DNA from: Aphis gossypii
Taxonomy: Eukaryota > Arthropoda > Insecta > Hemiptera > Aphididae
NCBI RefSeq assembly: GCF_020184175.1
Contig: NC_065533.1
Span: 43,190,351-43,254,350, forward strand
Length of the DNA stretch: 64,000 nucleotides
Direction of reading: 5' to 3'
How positions within the stretch are numbered: the stretch's first letter is position 1; each line of letters begins with the position of its first letter. Below the pieces are notes generated by a model. It was not told where the DNA came from. It saw only the letters and a program-made list of their open reading frames with translations, and made no database searches. A program made the position numbers and the translations under genes. Of this stretch, positions 24,501-38,900 are shown piece by piece.

Positions 24501-26990
24501 AGTGAATAAAATATGGTTAACATGGTTATATAATTCTATTAGTAAATGTGTAGGTATTATAATTTTAAATTTCAATAGGGACAAAGTTAATCGTAAAATG
24601 AAATGTACTAAAAAACGAAACCTAGAGAATAAAATTAAACGTGATTTAGTAATATTTAATTTTTATATTTTAATTGTCACGGCAAAAAAATAGGAAATTA
24701 ACAATAAATCTGAATGGATTGAACAAAATTGAATAAAATAATTTATGAAAACTATTGTATTCAAATTTTAAATTTTAACAATGCAGGAATTTATAATATA
24801 GGTATTTGTAAAGTAATTTAAAATGTAAGACATTTACAATTGTTATGACTTAAAATATTATTTATCAAGAAATTGTTAGCGAGATTTATAAAATTTTACT
24901 TATTTATTAGTTTTAATGTTTTGGATAATTTTTAGAAATAATCAAAAAGAATATGCATAATTAATATTAAATTAAATATTCTACTTTTAAAAAGAAAAAA
25001 ATTAAATACCTGATCGAATATAGTGACCAAGTAATTTATTAATTCGTAAAACTTTGATCACTTCAGATATTATAATATATTGTGCAATATATTTTAAATA
25101 TATGATACATCATTTGATTCAGAAATATTAATGCTCAGTACAACTGCAGGACTTTTTAATGTATTTTTTTTTGTGTGTACTTAGTTATATGCTAACTAGA
25201 AAGAAAACACATCAAAAGTAACAAAACTAGACTCGATTTTATTTGTGTATTTGAAATAAAAGAAACTAAAAGAAACCGTATAATAATTGTTTAACTTTTC
25301 TAACTCTTTATTTGTTATTGTTATTGTGGTTTCTGTTGTTTATGATTAAAATTATGAATGCTAACTAATAAATCATGTAAAATATTATACGAGTGTATAT
25401 ATCAATAGAATTTTGCTTCTGAATTTTTAATGACAAAATTAATGTACTGCTGAATTAATAAACCTAAAAGTTAAATGTTACATGTTATAGGAATCATTAA
25501 AACTACTAAAAAGCTTTCTGTGCATCTGAACCTAAAGATTAAAATATAATCTCACTATTTTTGGTGGAGAAATTATTTTTTTTTTTATTAATTCAGTCAC
25601 AAATATAAATGTATTACTAAAACTAGTCAATAGGAAATTACATATAATTATGAAATAATCAGCTATCTTGTAAAAATACAAAACAAATCGAATATGGTTA
25701 ATTTTTAGATTTTTTTTATTTTTAGGTTGTAAGTTTAGTATGTTGATTATGAAATATTTTAATTATTTACACTATAGAGTAATAAAATTCATCAAATATT
25801 TATAAGTATATATTCTATTGTAGATTCACTGTTATGTGGTTTTTATAGACATCTTTCAGAACTTTCTAACGCACGTTTTTACTGACAATCAAGCCAATTG
25901 AATACAAAAAACTACAATTTGAAAAAGTGGCATTTACACGAAGGTATTGGAAGATAAAACGAAAAGATAGAAAAAGTGACAGAAATAGAAAATTATTACT
26001 GTTTCGTAAAATACCAACTGACAAAATGGTTCTGTTGACTATTGCAATTTAAAAAGGAATACATCAAATCGTTATAGGTGCATTAAAAGAGTGTGGACAT
26101 GTAACAAATATTTAGTAAACAACAAATTAATCAGTTATTTGAAATTTTAGAAAATCTTAACCACTTATTTAGATTGCTTAGTATATTTTTATTATTTGTT
26201 TAATTCTTGTAATTATTTAGATTGTTCAAACTATAAAACACATAGGGAAACTAAATATTTACATTTTACATGTTAAATACCAAAACATTGCGCTCAATGC
26301 GAGTATAGTAACACCTTGCACTTAGTAGGATACACACGAGTTAACAGTGATTGGATTACAAGAAAACATTGAATTATTTAATACTCTTGAATGTCTGGTT
26401 ACATTTTGCTGAAAATAAACTACCATTTGTTGATTATTTTTCAATGTCCTGCTTCGTCCGTTAACTGTCAGGAATGAAACAACATTGGATAGGACACAGA
26501 TTTGATTTCAAAATTACTTTTATTGTTTACAAATTATAGTACCCGTAAAGTTATTTTTAATTACTATGATTATTTTGTTCATATATTATAACATTATTTG
26601 TTTATAAGAGTTAACAGGCTTATTATTATTATTATTATTATATACTTATATTATAAGGTATTTGTGAGGACATTTCAATAAAACATTTTTTTTTCCATAA
26701 AATAATGGGTAAGGAAAATATAATATCATTGTGTTTATTAATGGGAAAAATTAATGGACATTTCTTATGTCACGACATGCGGTAGATAAACTACAGAGTG
26801 AAAAATAAAATTAAACTAATAACTATTTAACCTTATACATATCAAAAACTTCAGAATACTTTAGGTGCTTTTTAAAATGTTATAATTAATTTTTTTAATT
26901 AATCCATCTTCATCTTTATAATACCTTTATTTTAAATGTACGGTAATAACGTCATCATTCCAAAAAATATATATATTATGATTACTTCAC
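18529..26990 (+). other. Probable start of a very long first coding intron
   Basis: It begins with the donor GTAAGT at 18529. The sequence is AT-rich with no convincing coding segment on either strand. Open frames such as 20992-21261 and 21990-22328 (minus) are I/Y/N/L-rich composition artefacts. A (TTA)n microsatellite lies at 26620-26642. The intron would extend right to an unknown acceptor, possibly beyond the window. Confidence 0.45.
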
Positions 26991-26994
26991 CAGG

Positions 26995-27011
26995 CGCGAG
27001 AACTTCTCGCG
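26995..27011. repeat. Perfect CpG-containing palindrome
   Basis: CGCGAGAA, one central C, then TTCTCGCG: perfect 8-bp arms in 17 bases. TTCA/TGAA outside adds a further 4-bp stem with a small bulge. It is an isolated GC-rich spot in AT-rich intron. It could be a binding site for a dimeric factor. It resembles but does not fit the heat-shock element, because GAA and TTC are one base apart rather than two. Confidence 0.5.
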
Positions 27012-30000
27012 TGAATCAAGTTTTCGCTAAAATTACTCAACGATTATGGATTTCATAGAAATACACTAAATTTAGTTTGGACAATTTATAAATCAGATGC
27101 AGTACAATTTATGACGTAATCGTCATCGAAACTGATATATAAATGGACTGTCGAAACAATAAATTGATTGAATGCACGTGTTTAGTGCTTTTCTGTTAAG
27201 AAAATTTACTGGTACCTATCGATTATTTTTCTGTAAAACAAGTTAAATCTTGTGTATTTTCAAAAAATATTATATTTTTTTCAAATAAAATTTCATTGTT
27301 ATCCGCATTGCTGTTTTTTGATAATATTCCTCAAAATAATGTTTCCAGTCGTAGTAAATAGTTTATATATTCGTACATAATATTGTAAGTATATTCTTGA
27401 AAAAAAAAAATTATTTTCGACGAAATATTATATATTTTTGTTTAATACCAGCTATTATATAATTTATAAATTATTCGCATTAACAGTACAATGTAAAATT
27501 ATCAAACATGCAGTAAAATAAATTTCAATAAAAAAATTCTAAATTAAAAATTGTTTTAGATAATATTATTCAGACCATGTATTAAAAAATCAAAAATCAA
27601 ATATTTTAATTATTATTATTATTATTTTTATGTCATTGTATTAGTATAATACGTTGTTAACATAACTGCAACATTTTTTGATACCAAAATTAAATAAATA
27701 TTTAATAATTTATAGCGAAGTATACTTGACAGGTTTTTTATATTATATTTGAATAGGTACTGAGTGAATGAAAAATTGTATCTATCGCAAAGGTATATTA
27801 TATTATTCTTGAAGTTTATTATGCTCCTAACACACTGTTATCGTTGAAAATGGTATGTAATTATATTGAAATATTCAAAACTTTAAAATTATAATTACTA
27901 ACTGCCGTTATTTATGTAAGTTAAAAGGGATGTTTCTGAGAATATTTAGACAAACGATATCAAGTCAGTGTTGTCAAAAATCGAGCACCCGTATGATTTG
28001 ACCAAAATTGAAGGACCAAGATAAATAAAAGATAATTAATATCCACTTTATGGGTTCTGTGAAAAAGGCGTGTTTTTGCCATCATATAAGGTCTCAATTT
28101 ATAGTATATAATATAAGTTTCCCCCTTGTCATTTCAAATTATAATATTTATATATGTATAATATAATATGTTGTACTGTATGCTGTTTGTTTGATGAATA
28201 CAGAAAGAGACTAAAATGTTCGAGTAAAGAACCAAATAATTAGGGTTAGTTCAAAACAGAATTCTCATTTAATTAATTTATTCAATAAAGTTTAGATAGG
28301 CAATTATTTTGGTATTTTAAAACTCTGTTTGTATACCGAAACGTTACAAGTATTGAATTGAAATCACTAAAATACTACTAATGAACTATATCAAATAAAT
28401 GTAAATACCACAATTTGTGATCAATCACAGAGCAATAAATAATTTAACGCTAACGATTACTTATTGCTGAGGATAATATCAATTAACAGAACTGAAACAT
28501 TTCTGTTCAAATTTAAAAATAAAACCAAACGCAGTTTACGATTTTTAAATATAAAATAATGTCTCTCCCAGAAATTCTCATTTAGCATTATTAGTTTTGA
28601 TATTTTGAGTGAAATGACTTATTATTTAAATTAAAATTAATATAATTTCCTGTGGTTATATAGATTGTTTATTGGAGCGATACGAGTTACGAGTGTTTTT
28701 TTAATTGTAGTAATTTACACATTTATAATTCATTTAAATATTAAAATATCGAAAAAAACTCCTCCGAAAACCAGCAGAAAACGGTAATGTATTTTTGTAT
28801 TGAGAGTGTACATTTAAAACTAATGCAACTAATATAGATCTGCTGATGTTATTTTCCATATTATACACTTGTAGGACAAATATAACTTAAATATCCTATT
28901 AATCATTAATGAGTATAAAACCTCAAAATAAGACCTGTTAAATTTGTACATGAATACAAAAATTAAATAATATTTATATATATACCTATATTTAAATAAT
29001 ATTTTGGATATTAAATTGTGATTAATAAATATTATTTTAACGTGATATATATATATATACCTAAGTAGTATTAAACTATAATTGAAATAGAATAATACGT
29101 TTGTAATATTATATGGAATCAACTATAAATTAGACAGTATAAACACGTGATTAAAATCATCATTATAAAATAGTCCGTTTTATATTGGTTTAAATGTTTA
29201 GATGATTGTTTAACTCGATTTATATATTTTTGTTTTTTTTATGATCAAAATGATACTGCGAAACTTAAATAACTTAAATATATTACGTATTAAATGCGGT
29301 GAATCTTCTACGCCATATAATTTTCTCATTACTATAACCTTAATTAATTGCCGCTTGCAGATTTCTTTCAATATTTTTTTTTGTCATATAAATCTTTTTT
29401 TTTCAATGGTTTCTACGTTCTACATATTTTATATATAAATATTATTTTTTTAAAAATAATATAAATACTTTTGTTATTTGCATTTCAAATCCATTGATCA
29501 TACAAATTTTTAATATCACCAAATAAACATTACATTTTTTTAGATGTTACACTAAAAACTATATTTTATGATCTTAAATATTTAACTCAGAAAATATTTC
29601 ATTTACTTTATGCATCAATCAAAATCATCCATATTAATTAAACGATATTTATATAACAGCCTATTAAAGACAGTACCTATATGTTGTACATTAAATAGCA
29701 TGAAGTATTAACCCGATTTCACGTGCCAATAATTTTCCGTCTGAATTATTTTTATCATAAAACCACCGGAATGGTTAATATACTGATCTATATTTTGCGT
29801 ATATTAGACATTACGGTAAGTCATTAAAGAAGCAACAGTCGTTCAAGACGTATGAAATTTCATTAAAGCGAAGAATTAATAACAACGCACAAAACACTCG
29901 AAAATATTAGTCGTTATTACATCTCAACGGCGGCAATACGAAGAGCTCATCATTAATTATTGTATAAAAGCAAAGATTTTCGCAATGTGCTAAGGAACCA

Positions 30001-30119
30001 CTCTTGAAATTTTAATAATTATGATTTCGTAACTCAAAAAGTGATTGTATAATGTGTGGAATTTGAGCTATTTTTTTTTCGATTTTTTTAAATTAACCCT
30101 AAAATAAAAAACTCAGATA
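27012..30119. other. AT-rich non-coding DNA
   Basis: No gene was seen. Open frames at 28829-29122 (minus) and 29241-29438 (plus) have no coding character. A GTAAGT follows a short open stretch at 29816, but no acceptor or protein-like sequence supports an exon. Confidence 0.5.
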
Positions 30120-30960
30120 TTATTTCAAAATGCATCTATTTCGATCTCAGAGCAGATCATCGTCTTATCATATGACGATAATAGTAATGTAATAATAATG
30201 TATACATTTCAATTGTCACCTTCGTGTATAGTAGCAGGTCGCGTGAATTTTATACTATATTATTAAATTGTTCGTCACTTCTCTAGCAATCGCTGTCGTA
30301 ATGCCACGGGCACGATTCGTTTCGAACTTAATATTAGCATTTGAGAAAGATATACTTACACACTCGCTCGTGTATACATTTATAATAAACGGTTATGTCG
30401 CGAAGACAATAGTTTTCACGCAATATATATGTTCAACGCTTCTCAGACAAATCACAAAATAGAAATGTCACAATAGTCTCATCTTCTGGGAGTCGTTTTT
30501 TAAATAAAAAAAAAAACACGTGTGACACATCATGCAAGCTCGCACACATTAAACGCGACCTTCCCCGTATCCATGTATGCATATATAGATCAGCGTTTTC
30601 CACTACACGAGTTAGGTAACATCGATGTGTATATATATAGGTATATAGATCCATCGCTTGCATGAGACTTTTATTGACATTTTGCATTCGCGTTATTATG
30701 GTAATTTACAAATGTTTAGCCCCAGGACTGTGACGTTGACGTCAATATCGATAACGTTGTCAAAACGTGATATTAAAAGTGAAAAAAAAAACGTTTTGAT
30801 GTGTCGACAATTTTTTGTATTATTTTTTTTTCTACACACACACATGCAACAAATTCTATCCCTTCCAGCGGTCTATGGCTGTACACGGATTTACTACGGA
30901 GTAAGGTAAATGGATAACGTCATACAATGCCACTGGAAAATGACAAGAAATGCCTTAGAG
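30120..30960. promoter_or_regulatory. Patch with raised CpG content, function unknown
   Basis: Compared with its flanks this stretch keeps many CpGs and unique sequence (for example 30230-30320 and 30520-30620) and has a CACGTG site at about 30518-30523. The small open frames on both strands overlap each other and none looks like protein. If it lies inside the long intron of the 18414 gene, it could be an intronic enhancer or alternative promoter. That is inference from composition only. Confidence 0.2.
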
Positions 30961-33900
30961 TTTTCCACGAGACGTTTACTAGATGTTATACATGGTTTAT
31001 TTTTTAGCCAAAAATATAATATTGAAAACTGACTTTACAGTTATTATTATATTTTGTGTTATATCAATTTTAAGACAGTTAGTTAATATTATGTGCATAT
31101 ACAGTGTATGCAGTAAAATTACAATTCTATGATAATAGTTGAATGTTCATCCGTTGAACTGTTTAATAGGAAAATTTAACCAAAAAACAAATGAAATACC
31201 TCAGTTTAAACAATTATTTTTAGCACATATCACATCATATCATAAATTATACATTCTCAATAATATGATATTATCTCAATAATATGATATTAAAAATGTT
31301 TTATTCATTATTTCATATAAGGTTTAAGCGTCTTTATTAGATTCGCTTATCATTACTCAAAATTATTCATAATAAAATAAATAAATTACTATATTTATAT
31401 TATATAACTTAGTTAACTAAGTTTTTTAAGTAATACAATCAGTAAGGAATAGCAATTTATAGATGGGTTCACTAAAAAACACCAATCTTAAATATAAGAC
31501 TTTTTTTTACATACAAGATACCAATATTTATACTGCTAGAGATAGATAATAATAGTATCAGTGGTTTATAATTTGTTTTATTTTTATTTCAAAAATAATA
31601 TGACGACTATAGAAAAAAATAGTTTATTTTTTATTTTATAAACTGCTTTATTCGTGTAAAATGAATACGTAGGAACGTAAAAAGATGTTTTATATTTTTA
31701 ATAATATTAACTTTTTTTTCAAAACAAGTAGGGTTAAACAATTTATTCGAAATTGAATGTAATAAAGAATCAAGAAATATAATATATCAAAAGCTTTGTA
31801 GACAATTATTTGTTTCATGTTTATATTTATTTTTTAATTAATTACACATTACGATTGAGTAGAAATATCAAAAATTACACAAAATACAATAATGGATGTA
31901 AAGCCATACACTAAATATACTATATGGTAGAGTATTTTTTTATTATTTATTTTTTTTGTAATTATCATAAAAATATTTTTCATGCACACAAATCATTACT
32001 CAAATTAAATGGTCGTTGAAGAATAAATTATTATTGAATGGTGCTATACGTTTTACGGGTTGATTGGGGTTTTTTATTTAATTCATTTTTTCTCCTAATA
32101 CAATTTTTTTTTTTACCTTAATTATCATCCAATAATAAACGAAACAAAATACATTTGATGCTCATTAAAAAAATCAATTTTTTTGTTCAAAACAGGTTAA
32201 ACAAAAAAGTTAACGACGACAACACATAATATATTATTTTAATTCATTGAAAAATATGGAATTATTTACAGCCACTAATATACAATATATAGCATAATAT
32301 TATGGTCATATTTCATATAGATTTATATTGAGATTTGGATAATTTGGCAAAATACCAAAGCGTGATTTTATTTATACGATATATATTATACTTTATCATT
32401 ATGTTTAATCAACAATATTTAAACACAGTTGTATCATTTGATATCGTTGTTTAAAAAAATGTTTTAATTACAAATTGAACAAAAAGTGCAATGTATTTTT
32501 CATTATCTCATATTGGTACAATAATATTATTTTATGATATCAAAAATAATTACTATAGATGATACTCGTAACAAAAAATTACTTCAATAATTATATTGAT
32601 TATATCAGTTTTTTTATATATTATACTCATATTAATTGCACTTATATAATATGTTTACCTACTGATGTATGTTTTCACACTAATATAAATTAATTTTAAA
32701 GTATTTTAATATAGTAGTAGAACGCAATTAAAAATACATACTCAAAAAAGGTTTTAAATAATATGTAGTTTGGTAAAAACCATTAAATACACGAAAGCTC
32801 ATAGTTTTGTACATCATTGTTTATGTTTTTACTTAAAAATTTAGTAGGTAAAAAGCTCATTTTCATTAGTTCCCAGATAGAAATACAGTAAATAATAATA
32901 CATATACATAATATTTTAAATCAATATTTAATAAAAATGGTTAAATTAATGTTATTGATTCATTCGACTTATAGAATAAAAAGTAGATATAATTTAAATA
33001 ATTTTATAACTACTTTTAATTGAAATTTTTTAATGTAATAAATATTTATATTAGTAATTTTAAACAAAACATTATATTAAAACAAAGAATAACGATTTCA
33101 TAATATATACAAATTATTCGAAATACTAATAAAATGTCACAAAAAAAAAAAAAAAATAATACAAATAATTAGACATTTTTCTAACACCTTTAATTACTAT
33201 ATTATAGTATTTATTCATATCTAATATTGTATAATATTATGGAAGTGATATTCTAAATTGATATATTATTAAGTTTTGGGAATACTTAGGTTAGGTTAAA
33301 AAAAATTAAATCGGGTATTTAAGAAATAGACATCCCTTAGAATGGACCATAAATAGTGTTAACTATCTTTAAAAATAAAGCTGGCCTTTTTTGATATTAT
33401 CTTTCAAAAAATTCAAGTATTAGTACTGAGTTTGAATACCATGATGATATGTTATATCCTTATAACGTAGCTTCCTTAGTAGACATTACCAATGTCTTTC
33501 CGATAAAATACAAATACGTACAAATTAACTAAACTGTATAATCAACAAACTAAAAGTAAGGAAATTACTTTGATAAAATCTAATTACAAACAGAATATTC
33601 ATCCAGTAAACACTAATACTTCTAGCATTTCTATAAACTTTATGCTGAGACTTTTGTGACTTAATTTTTAATTGGTATACATATGCCCATAGTATTACTT
33701 AATACACATAAAACATTATTTTGTATAAGCCTAAACAGTCACAATAATCTAACCTATCACTTAAGTATTTGAAAAAATAATCCTTAAAATAATTACGCAA
33801 TAAATATTATAAAAAACTACAGTGCGTTCAGCGATGAAAGTAGTACAAAATATTTCAAAAGCATGATTCAGAATATTGTGTATTCTGCTTTTTATCTGCA

Positions 33901-34549
33901 TAAGGTATTTAATATTACATTCATTTCTTTAAACAGTTTTTCACTCATATATAGCAAAACATTTTTTTTTTTAATTACAAGACTCGTTTGAATTCGAACT
34001 AAATTAATTTTTTAACAACTTTGAAGCTAAAAAGTTATTTCAACTGTCTTAAAAATTACTAAGAGAAATTAAATATTTTGATTTTGTATGTTATGTTTAC
34101 CGAATCTTTTAACAGTCTATCTACTAATTTATGAAATTCTATGATATTTAATACGTATGATACCCTGCCCATGTTAAAAAAAAAATCATAAAAATCTCAC
34201 AGAAACTTTTAAAATTATTGTAAATATACCGTTCACAATTATTATAGTACGAGTATATAGATTATAAATCTTAAGAGCCCTAAAAATATTTTTAATGTAC
34301 AATAAATCTATATTTCAGAAAAATGAAAAATCTTTTTTTACTTCAACTTCAAAGATTTGAAGTTGTTTACCATATTTTAGATTTAAAATTTGAAAATTAT
34401 ACTGTAGTAATCACTAATTTAAGTTCCTTACTTAAATTAAAGACGTGAAATTTTCAATAATGCCATTAATTTATTACGTCCAATATTTAGATCTAAAATA
34501 TCAATCTATAAAAATCTACACCATACAAATCTTTATTGATGCGTATTTG
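30961..34549. other. AT-rich non-coding DNA
   Basis: No gene was seen. It contains a 19-bp exact tandem duplication (31255-31292), an A15-type run near 33140-33155, and ordinary AT-rich sequence. Confidence 0.5.
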
Positions 34550-34915
34550 GGTTTACGTTTTATAAATCTGGAGTTTCACAAACTATCTAAGCTCTCCAGT
34601 CAATCAGTTTTCACCTTTTAGCCTTAAATCTCTTTTACGTATTCAATAAATCTCTAAACAAAGACCTACAATTAAAAACTGTTGACCAAATATTCCTACA
34701 AGGTTTCGCGCAAAACTTCTACATTATCCTTATTCTCTAATCTCTCATCTATCACAACGCACTCTTTCTGAAAATACAACCCAGTTCCTTCAATATATTA
34801 TGTCGTTGGCTTGACTTCCTAAATTATTTGATTAAATAACAAGTTTTGAAGGGTTCCATCACTGGATGGCTTTCCCCCTAAATGTATTATTACGTTTTTG
34901 TTATTACTAAATAGA
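34550..34915 (+). other. C/T-rich stretch, possible decayed retroelement tail
   Basis: The plus strand switches to C- and T-rich, less repetitive text and then, after CTTTCCCCCTAAATG, falls back to AT-rich DNA near 34890. Read on the plus strand it resembles, in a general way, the decayed C-terminus and 3' end of a Jockey-like LINE, but no diagnostic motif is visible and stops are frequent. It is listed as a composition anomaly. Confidence 0.2.
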
Positions 34916-37046
34916 TATTATATTATATACGTATAATGTATTAGTTTTTATATTTACTAATTGTGTTTATAGTACAGCTAATAAATTATCCTTCTCATAA
35001 AAAAAATAAAATATGTTAAAGACTAAAGTATGTATTAATCATTTAGAAGCCTACATTTGATGATAATGTAATTTTTCAAATTTATACTAATTATATCCAT
35101 ATTTTATAATAATAATTTTTACATAAACTTTAAAACTTTTTATTAAAAAAAAAAAAACTAATGTAAACAACTATTAAAATTGTTATAGTAAATATATTAA
35201 ATAAAAATTATGTTTGTTGGGATATAAGTGATATATTATTTATATGAAAGGAGTTTTTGTTTTCCAGTAATAACACTTCAAAAATGTATTACTAATTACA
35301 CATTTTAGTTGAGTAGCTATAATTGTATGATTAAATTATATAGTTAACACTACTAATATACTAATAAAATATATAACGTTTTTATATTTTTAACAAGTTA
35401 CATATTTAAATTATAATACATTTTATATAATATATAAAAAAAAAAAATCAAGTTTTTAACTAAATAATATTTTTTATAATAAATATTATTTTACAAGCAA
35501 TCCTTTTATTCTTAACACTTCAGAGTAACAACTATCACATCGACTATCTAGAGAAATAGTAAGATATTTTAATTTAAATTTTTTATCTAAAAACTGATGT
35601 AATTTTATACAGATCACGTAAGTCATTAAAAATTATACTTTGAAAAAACCTCATAATAAACATAGAAATAGTAACACATTTTCGAATATGTTTAAATATG
35701 TTTTTTTTAGCGTTATATTTTAATGTCAACTCAATAATCTAAGTTCAATATGATCTGAATGAAGTTTTTTTCTTTTAAATAGGTATTATCAAAATAATAC
35801 TATTTTATAATTAATGATTGATATTCTTATAAAATAATTCTTGGTTGTTTAAATGGTTTAATTAATTTTTTTCTTTACTTATTATGATGTTGTATGACCA
35901 TTACGATACGTAACTATAAATTGCCTGTTTATTTAACCACCAATGTCGTCTGACACCCTTTATTCTGATTGAGATGATACGTATGGAATTGACTATAAAA
36001 TTTATCACTAATTTCTAGTAATTTTGTTGACCAACGAGACAGTTGATGTAATAAAATTATATAAATTCTTAGAAAAAATTAGTTAAATGATAAATAATCA
36101 TGTGAAATTTAATAAGTTTTTTATCTAGGTGATCCAGTATTTAATGAACATTTTCAGTATCTGTCATTTAAATATCTGTGATGTAATTAAACTGTTTGTG
36201 AATTTGTATGTTATTGTCATGGTTTTATATATCTGAGTGCATATTTTTGTATGTTTGAAGCAAAACATTTTAATATTTAAAATATGATATTCAACTTGCA
36301 TCAATTTCGAAACTGGTAACCCTAACATTTTTTTAACACGAACTATTTTTGCATAATGATACCATACGAATGTATAATGACTATTATTACAATGAAAACT
36401 GCAATATTATTCAATTCGTGCTAAATAAACTGGATTCAAATATACTTTCAACCAGAATGCATTCTGCACTATAACGATATTAATATATACTAACCTGACG
36501 GTATTAATTAATACATCGCCCTTTTGATATGATGTATATTTAAAAAAAAAAGTTTTAGATCTTGAAAATTAATGACAATTGCTTTTTAAATTAAGTTCTT
36601 AATTATACTTAATATATGACATTGTATATAAACTCAGAAAAATTATCTTGCGTCTTATATTATGTATAATATATATTATATATGAGGCTGTGTAAGGTAG
36701 ATTTTGCGAGATAGTTGTCTCACAAATTAATTTTAGTGGTAATGGGTCAGCAATGACTAGGGACTAGCGAGTACAGCGAACATATTGATTACCTTGTACT
36801 TATAATATATCAATTTCAGAATTTAGAACGGGCGTTTTCAAATATAATATGTTAGTCGTGTGTGGTACAAAATATAAAATTTTTTTGTACCGATGACAAA
36901 AACATTCGAACCATCATTGTAAATATACATAACAGTAAATCATTTTATTCAAAAATATGCCATATCATTTAATTATACGAGTATACGTTTATAATAAATG
37001 TTATTAGTTAGGTATAGGTACAAGGATATCGACAAATTACGATAGT
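34916..37046. other. AT-rich non-coding DNA
   Basis: No coding or RNA signal. A somewhat more complex patch at 36690-36870 shows no exon or known element. Confidence 0.5.
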
Positions 37047-38098
37047 ATTTATTTATTTATTTATTATTTAATATGGAACGAGCCCAACTACATTGTGTAG
37101 TATACATAATAATTAAGAGAAAGTTATATAAATAACAAAAATTACAAAGAAAATATAAATAACGAACAGACAATTATTTAATGCTAAGTACTAAGGAATA
37201 GTGGGTCCTCGTTGGCCAGTTTTATCATACGGAGTATAGGACGATTTGATTGGTAGTTACAGCGACTAAAAGGAATTCGGAAAGGAAAAGAGTATCTGGA
37301 AAAGAAACTTGGAACTCTGAAATTAAGTTTATACAGGAGGGCAGGGGAATCGACTTCACTATTTATAATTTAGAAAGAAACGTAAGATTAGCCTGTTTCT
37401 TCCAGTCACACAGGGTAGACAAATGAAGGAACTGCAGCACAGGTAAATACTCGTGAGGAGCTCACTCAATGGCGTAATGCGAAAGCGGCAAATCTTAAAA
37501 ATTTACGTTGAACTCTTTCCAGTTGACTACTACCACTAAATGTGCATGGATCCCAAATAATAACCCCATACTCCAACACAGACCGAAAAAAGAGCAATAC
37601 AACGTCCTAAGAGAACTGGACAGTTTAAATTCAGCTGAAATTCTTCTCACAAAACCGATAAGTTTCAGATAAGTTTCAAAGCCTTACAAGTAACTTTCTC
37701 AATATGGTTACAAAAAGTAAGCGAACGATCAAAAGTAATACCAAGGTCCATAATACAGTCACCTGGCTGCTTAAGCGCATTGTCATTGATAGTGTATGTA
37801 AACATGACATGCTCATTGGAACGAGTATAGGACATAGTATGACATTTAGTGATATTAAGTTCCAAGCCTAGTCCCCGGGCCCAATGAGCGATAGCATCAA
37901 GATCATGTTATAAGAGTTTACAATCATCAGCGTTATCAATACGGAAAAATAGTTTAATGTCATCAGCAAACAACAGTAGTTCACTGTGCTGTATCACAAC
38001 TTTGATACTATTAACAAAGAATGAAAAAAAAACGGGTGATGCCCGCCTTGGGGTACACCAGAAGGTACACTAACTGGACTGTAATAGATGCCATAAGA
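37047..38098 (-). mobile_element. 5'-truncated, inactivated Jockey-type LINE (reverse transcriptase C-terminal half)
   Basis: On the minus strand this reads as the second half of a non-LTR reverse transcriptase. In order it has GVPQGG (38042-38059), the polymerase catalytic motif as LFADD (37959-37973), LELNITKCHTMSYTRS (about 37818-37865), then the thumb region with YGVIIWDP and RVQRKFLRFA. A 3' UTR and a (TAAA)n tail (complement of TTTA repeats at 37048-37066) follow. Inactivating changes are visible: a frame break between GVPQGG and LFADD, a TAA in place of a sense codon 17 codons after the second Asp (37908-37910), an 11-bp tandem duplication at 37657-37678 that adds a stop, and a further shift near the YGVII motif. 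The 5' part, including the endonuclease, is absent. No target-site duplication could be confirmed. Confidence 0.85.
37657..37678. repeat. 11-bp tandem duplication inside the LINE
   Basis: GATAAGTTTCA occurs twice in a row (37657-37667 and 37668-37678). On the minus strand the second unit introduces a TGA and shifts the reverse-transcriptase frame. Removing one unit would keep the conserved ALKLIGFVRR text in one frame, so this is a post-insertion mutation. Confidence 0.8.
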
Positions 38099-38855
38099 GT
38101 ATTAGAATGAAAAATAAACTGTGCAACTATAGTAATTCATTTTCATCAACATTTCTGAAAATCATAATGCTTTACATTTCTAATAAAACATAACGACCAA
38201 TGCGGTGGTATTTTGAAGTTCGTGAGTTCAATTTTTGTAATATGCATTCATTAATCAAAAGCTGTTCAAATCTCTCAAATGCTCAGAATGGGATTTTTTC
38301 CTGTGACTTTTTAGCAGGATAATGTTTTGAACGGTATGTCTATTTTTTTACATTCTATTTATTTTAATTTTAGTTTTATACTAACATGCTACTTTGTACG
38401 GATTATTGTGATCAGATTTAATCATTGATTATGTTTTCTATATTTCTTAATATATATATCGTCATCAAGTTTAACCAACATGATGATTACTATCATCGAT
38501 CGATTATTTATTTTTAAGGCGGTAAAGAACATATAAGTGTCTTCGAAATAGTTTTAAAAATGATTATATACCTAAAAAGTTGTAATCGTTTGTATTATAC
38601 CTACTGACCAACGAATAAATAATATTACATAGTTTTATATTATATATTAAATGTATAGAATAATTATTATAAATTTCAGTGCTTAGCAAAATAAGTTCTT
38701 AAAAGTTTAATGATTATGATTTTATTACACCCATCCCTTGATAATTCATTATTATTATTATGATTATTATTGCTGTTATTATCTTTCTCTCTTTTTATGA
38801 TTATAACAATAGTTTTATAAACGCATTTTACCATAGCTGTTTTGAAGTTTATTTA

Positions 38856-38900
<45 letters not shown>

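Noticed and set aside
25860..26110. Lys/Arg-containing plus-strand text that could be a decayed gag-like ORF
   Set aside because: No recognisable motif and frequent stops; not distinguishable from A-rich random sequence.
29770..29815. Open stretch MVNILIYILRILDIT ending at GTAAGT
   Set aside because: Ile/Leu-rich as in random frames, no acceptor or upstream coding support.
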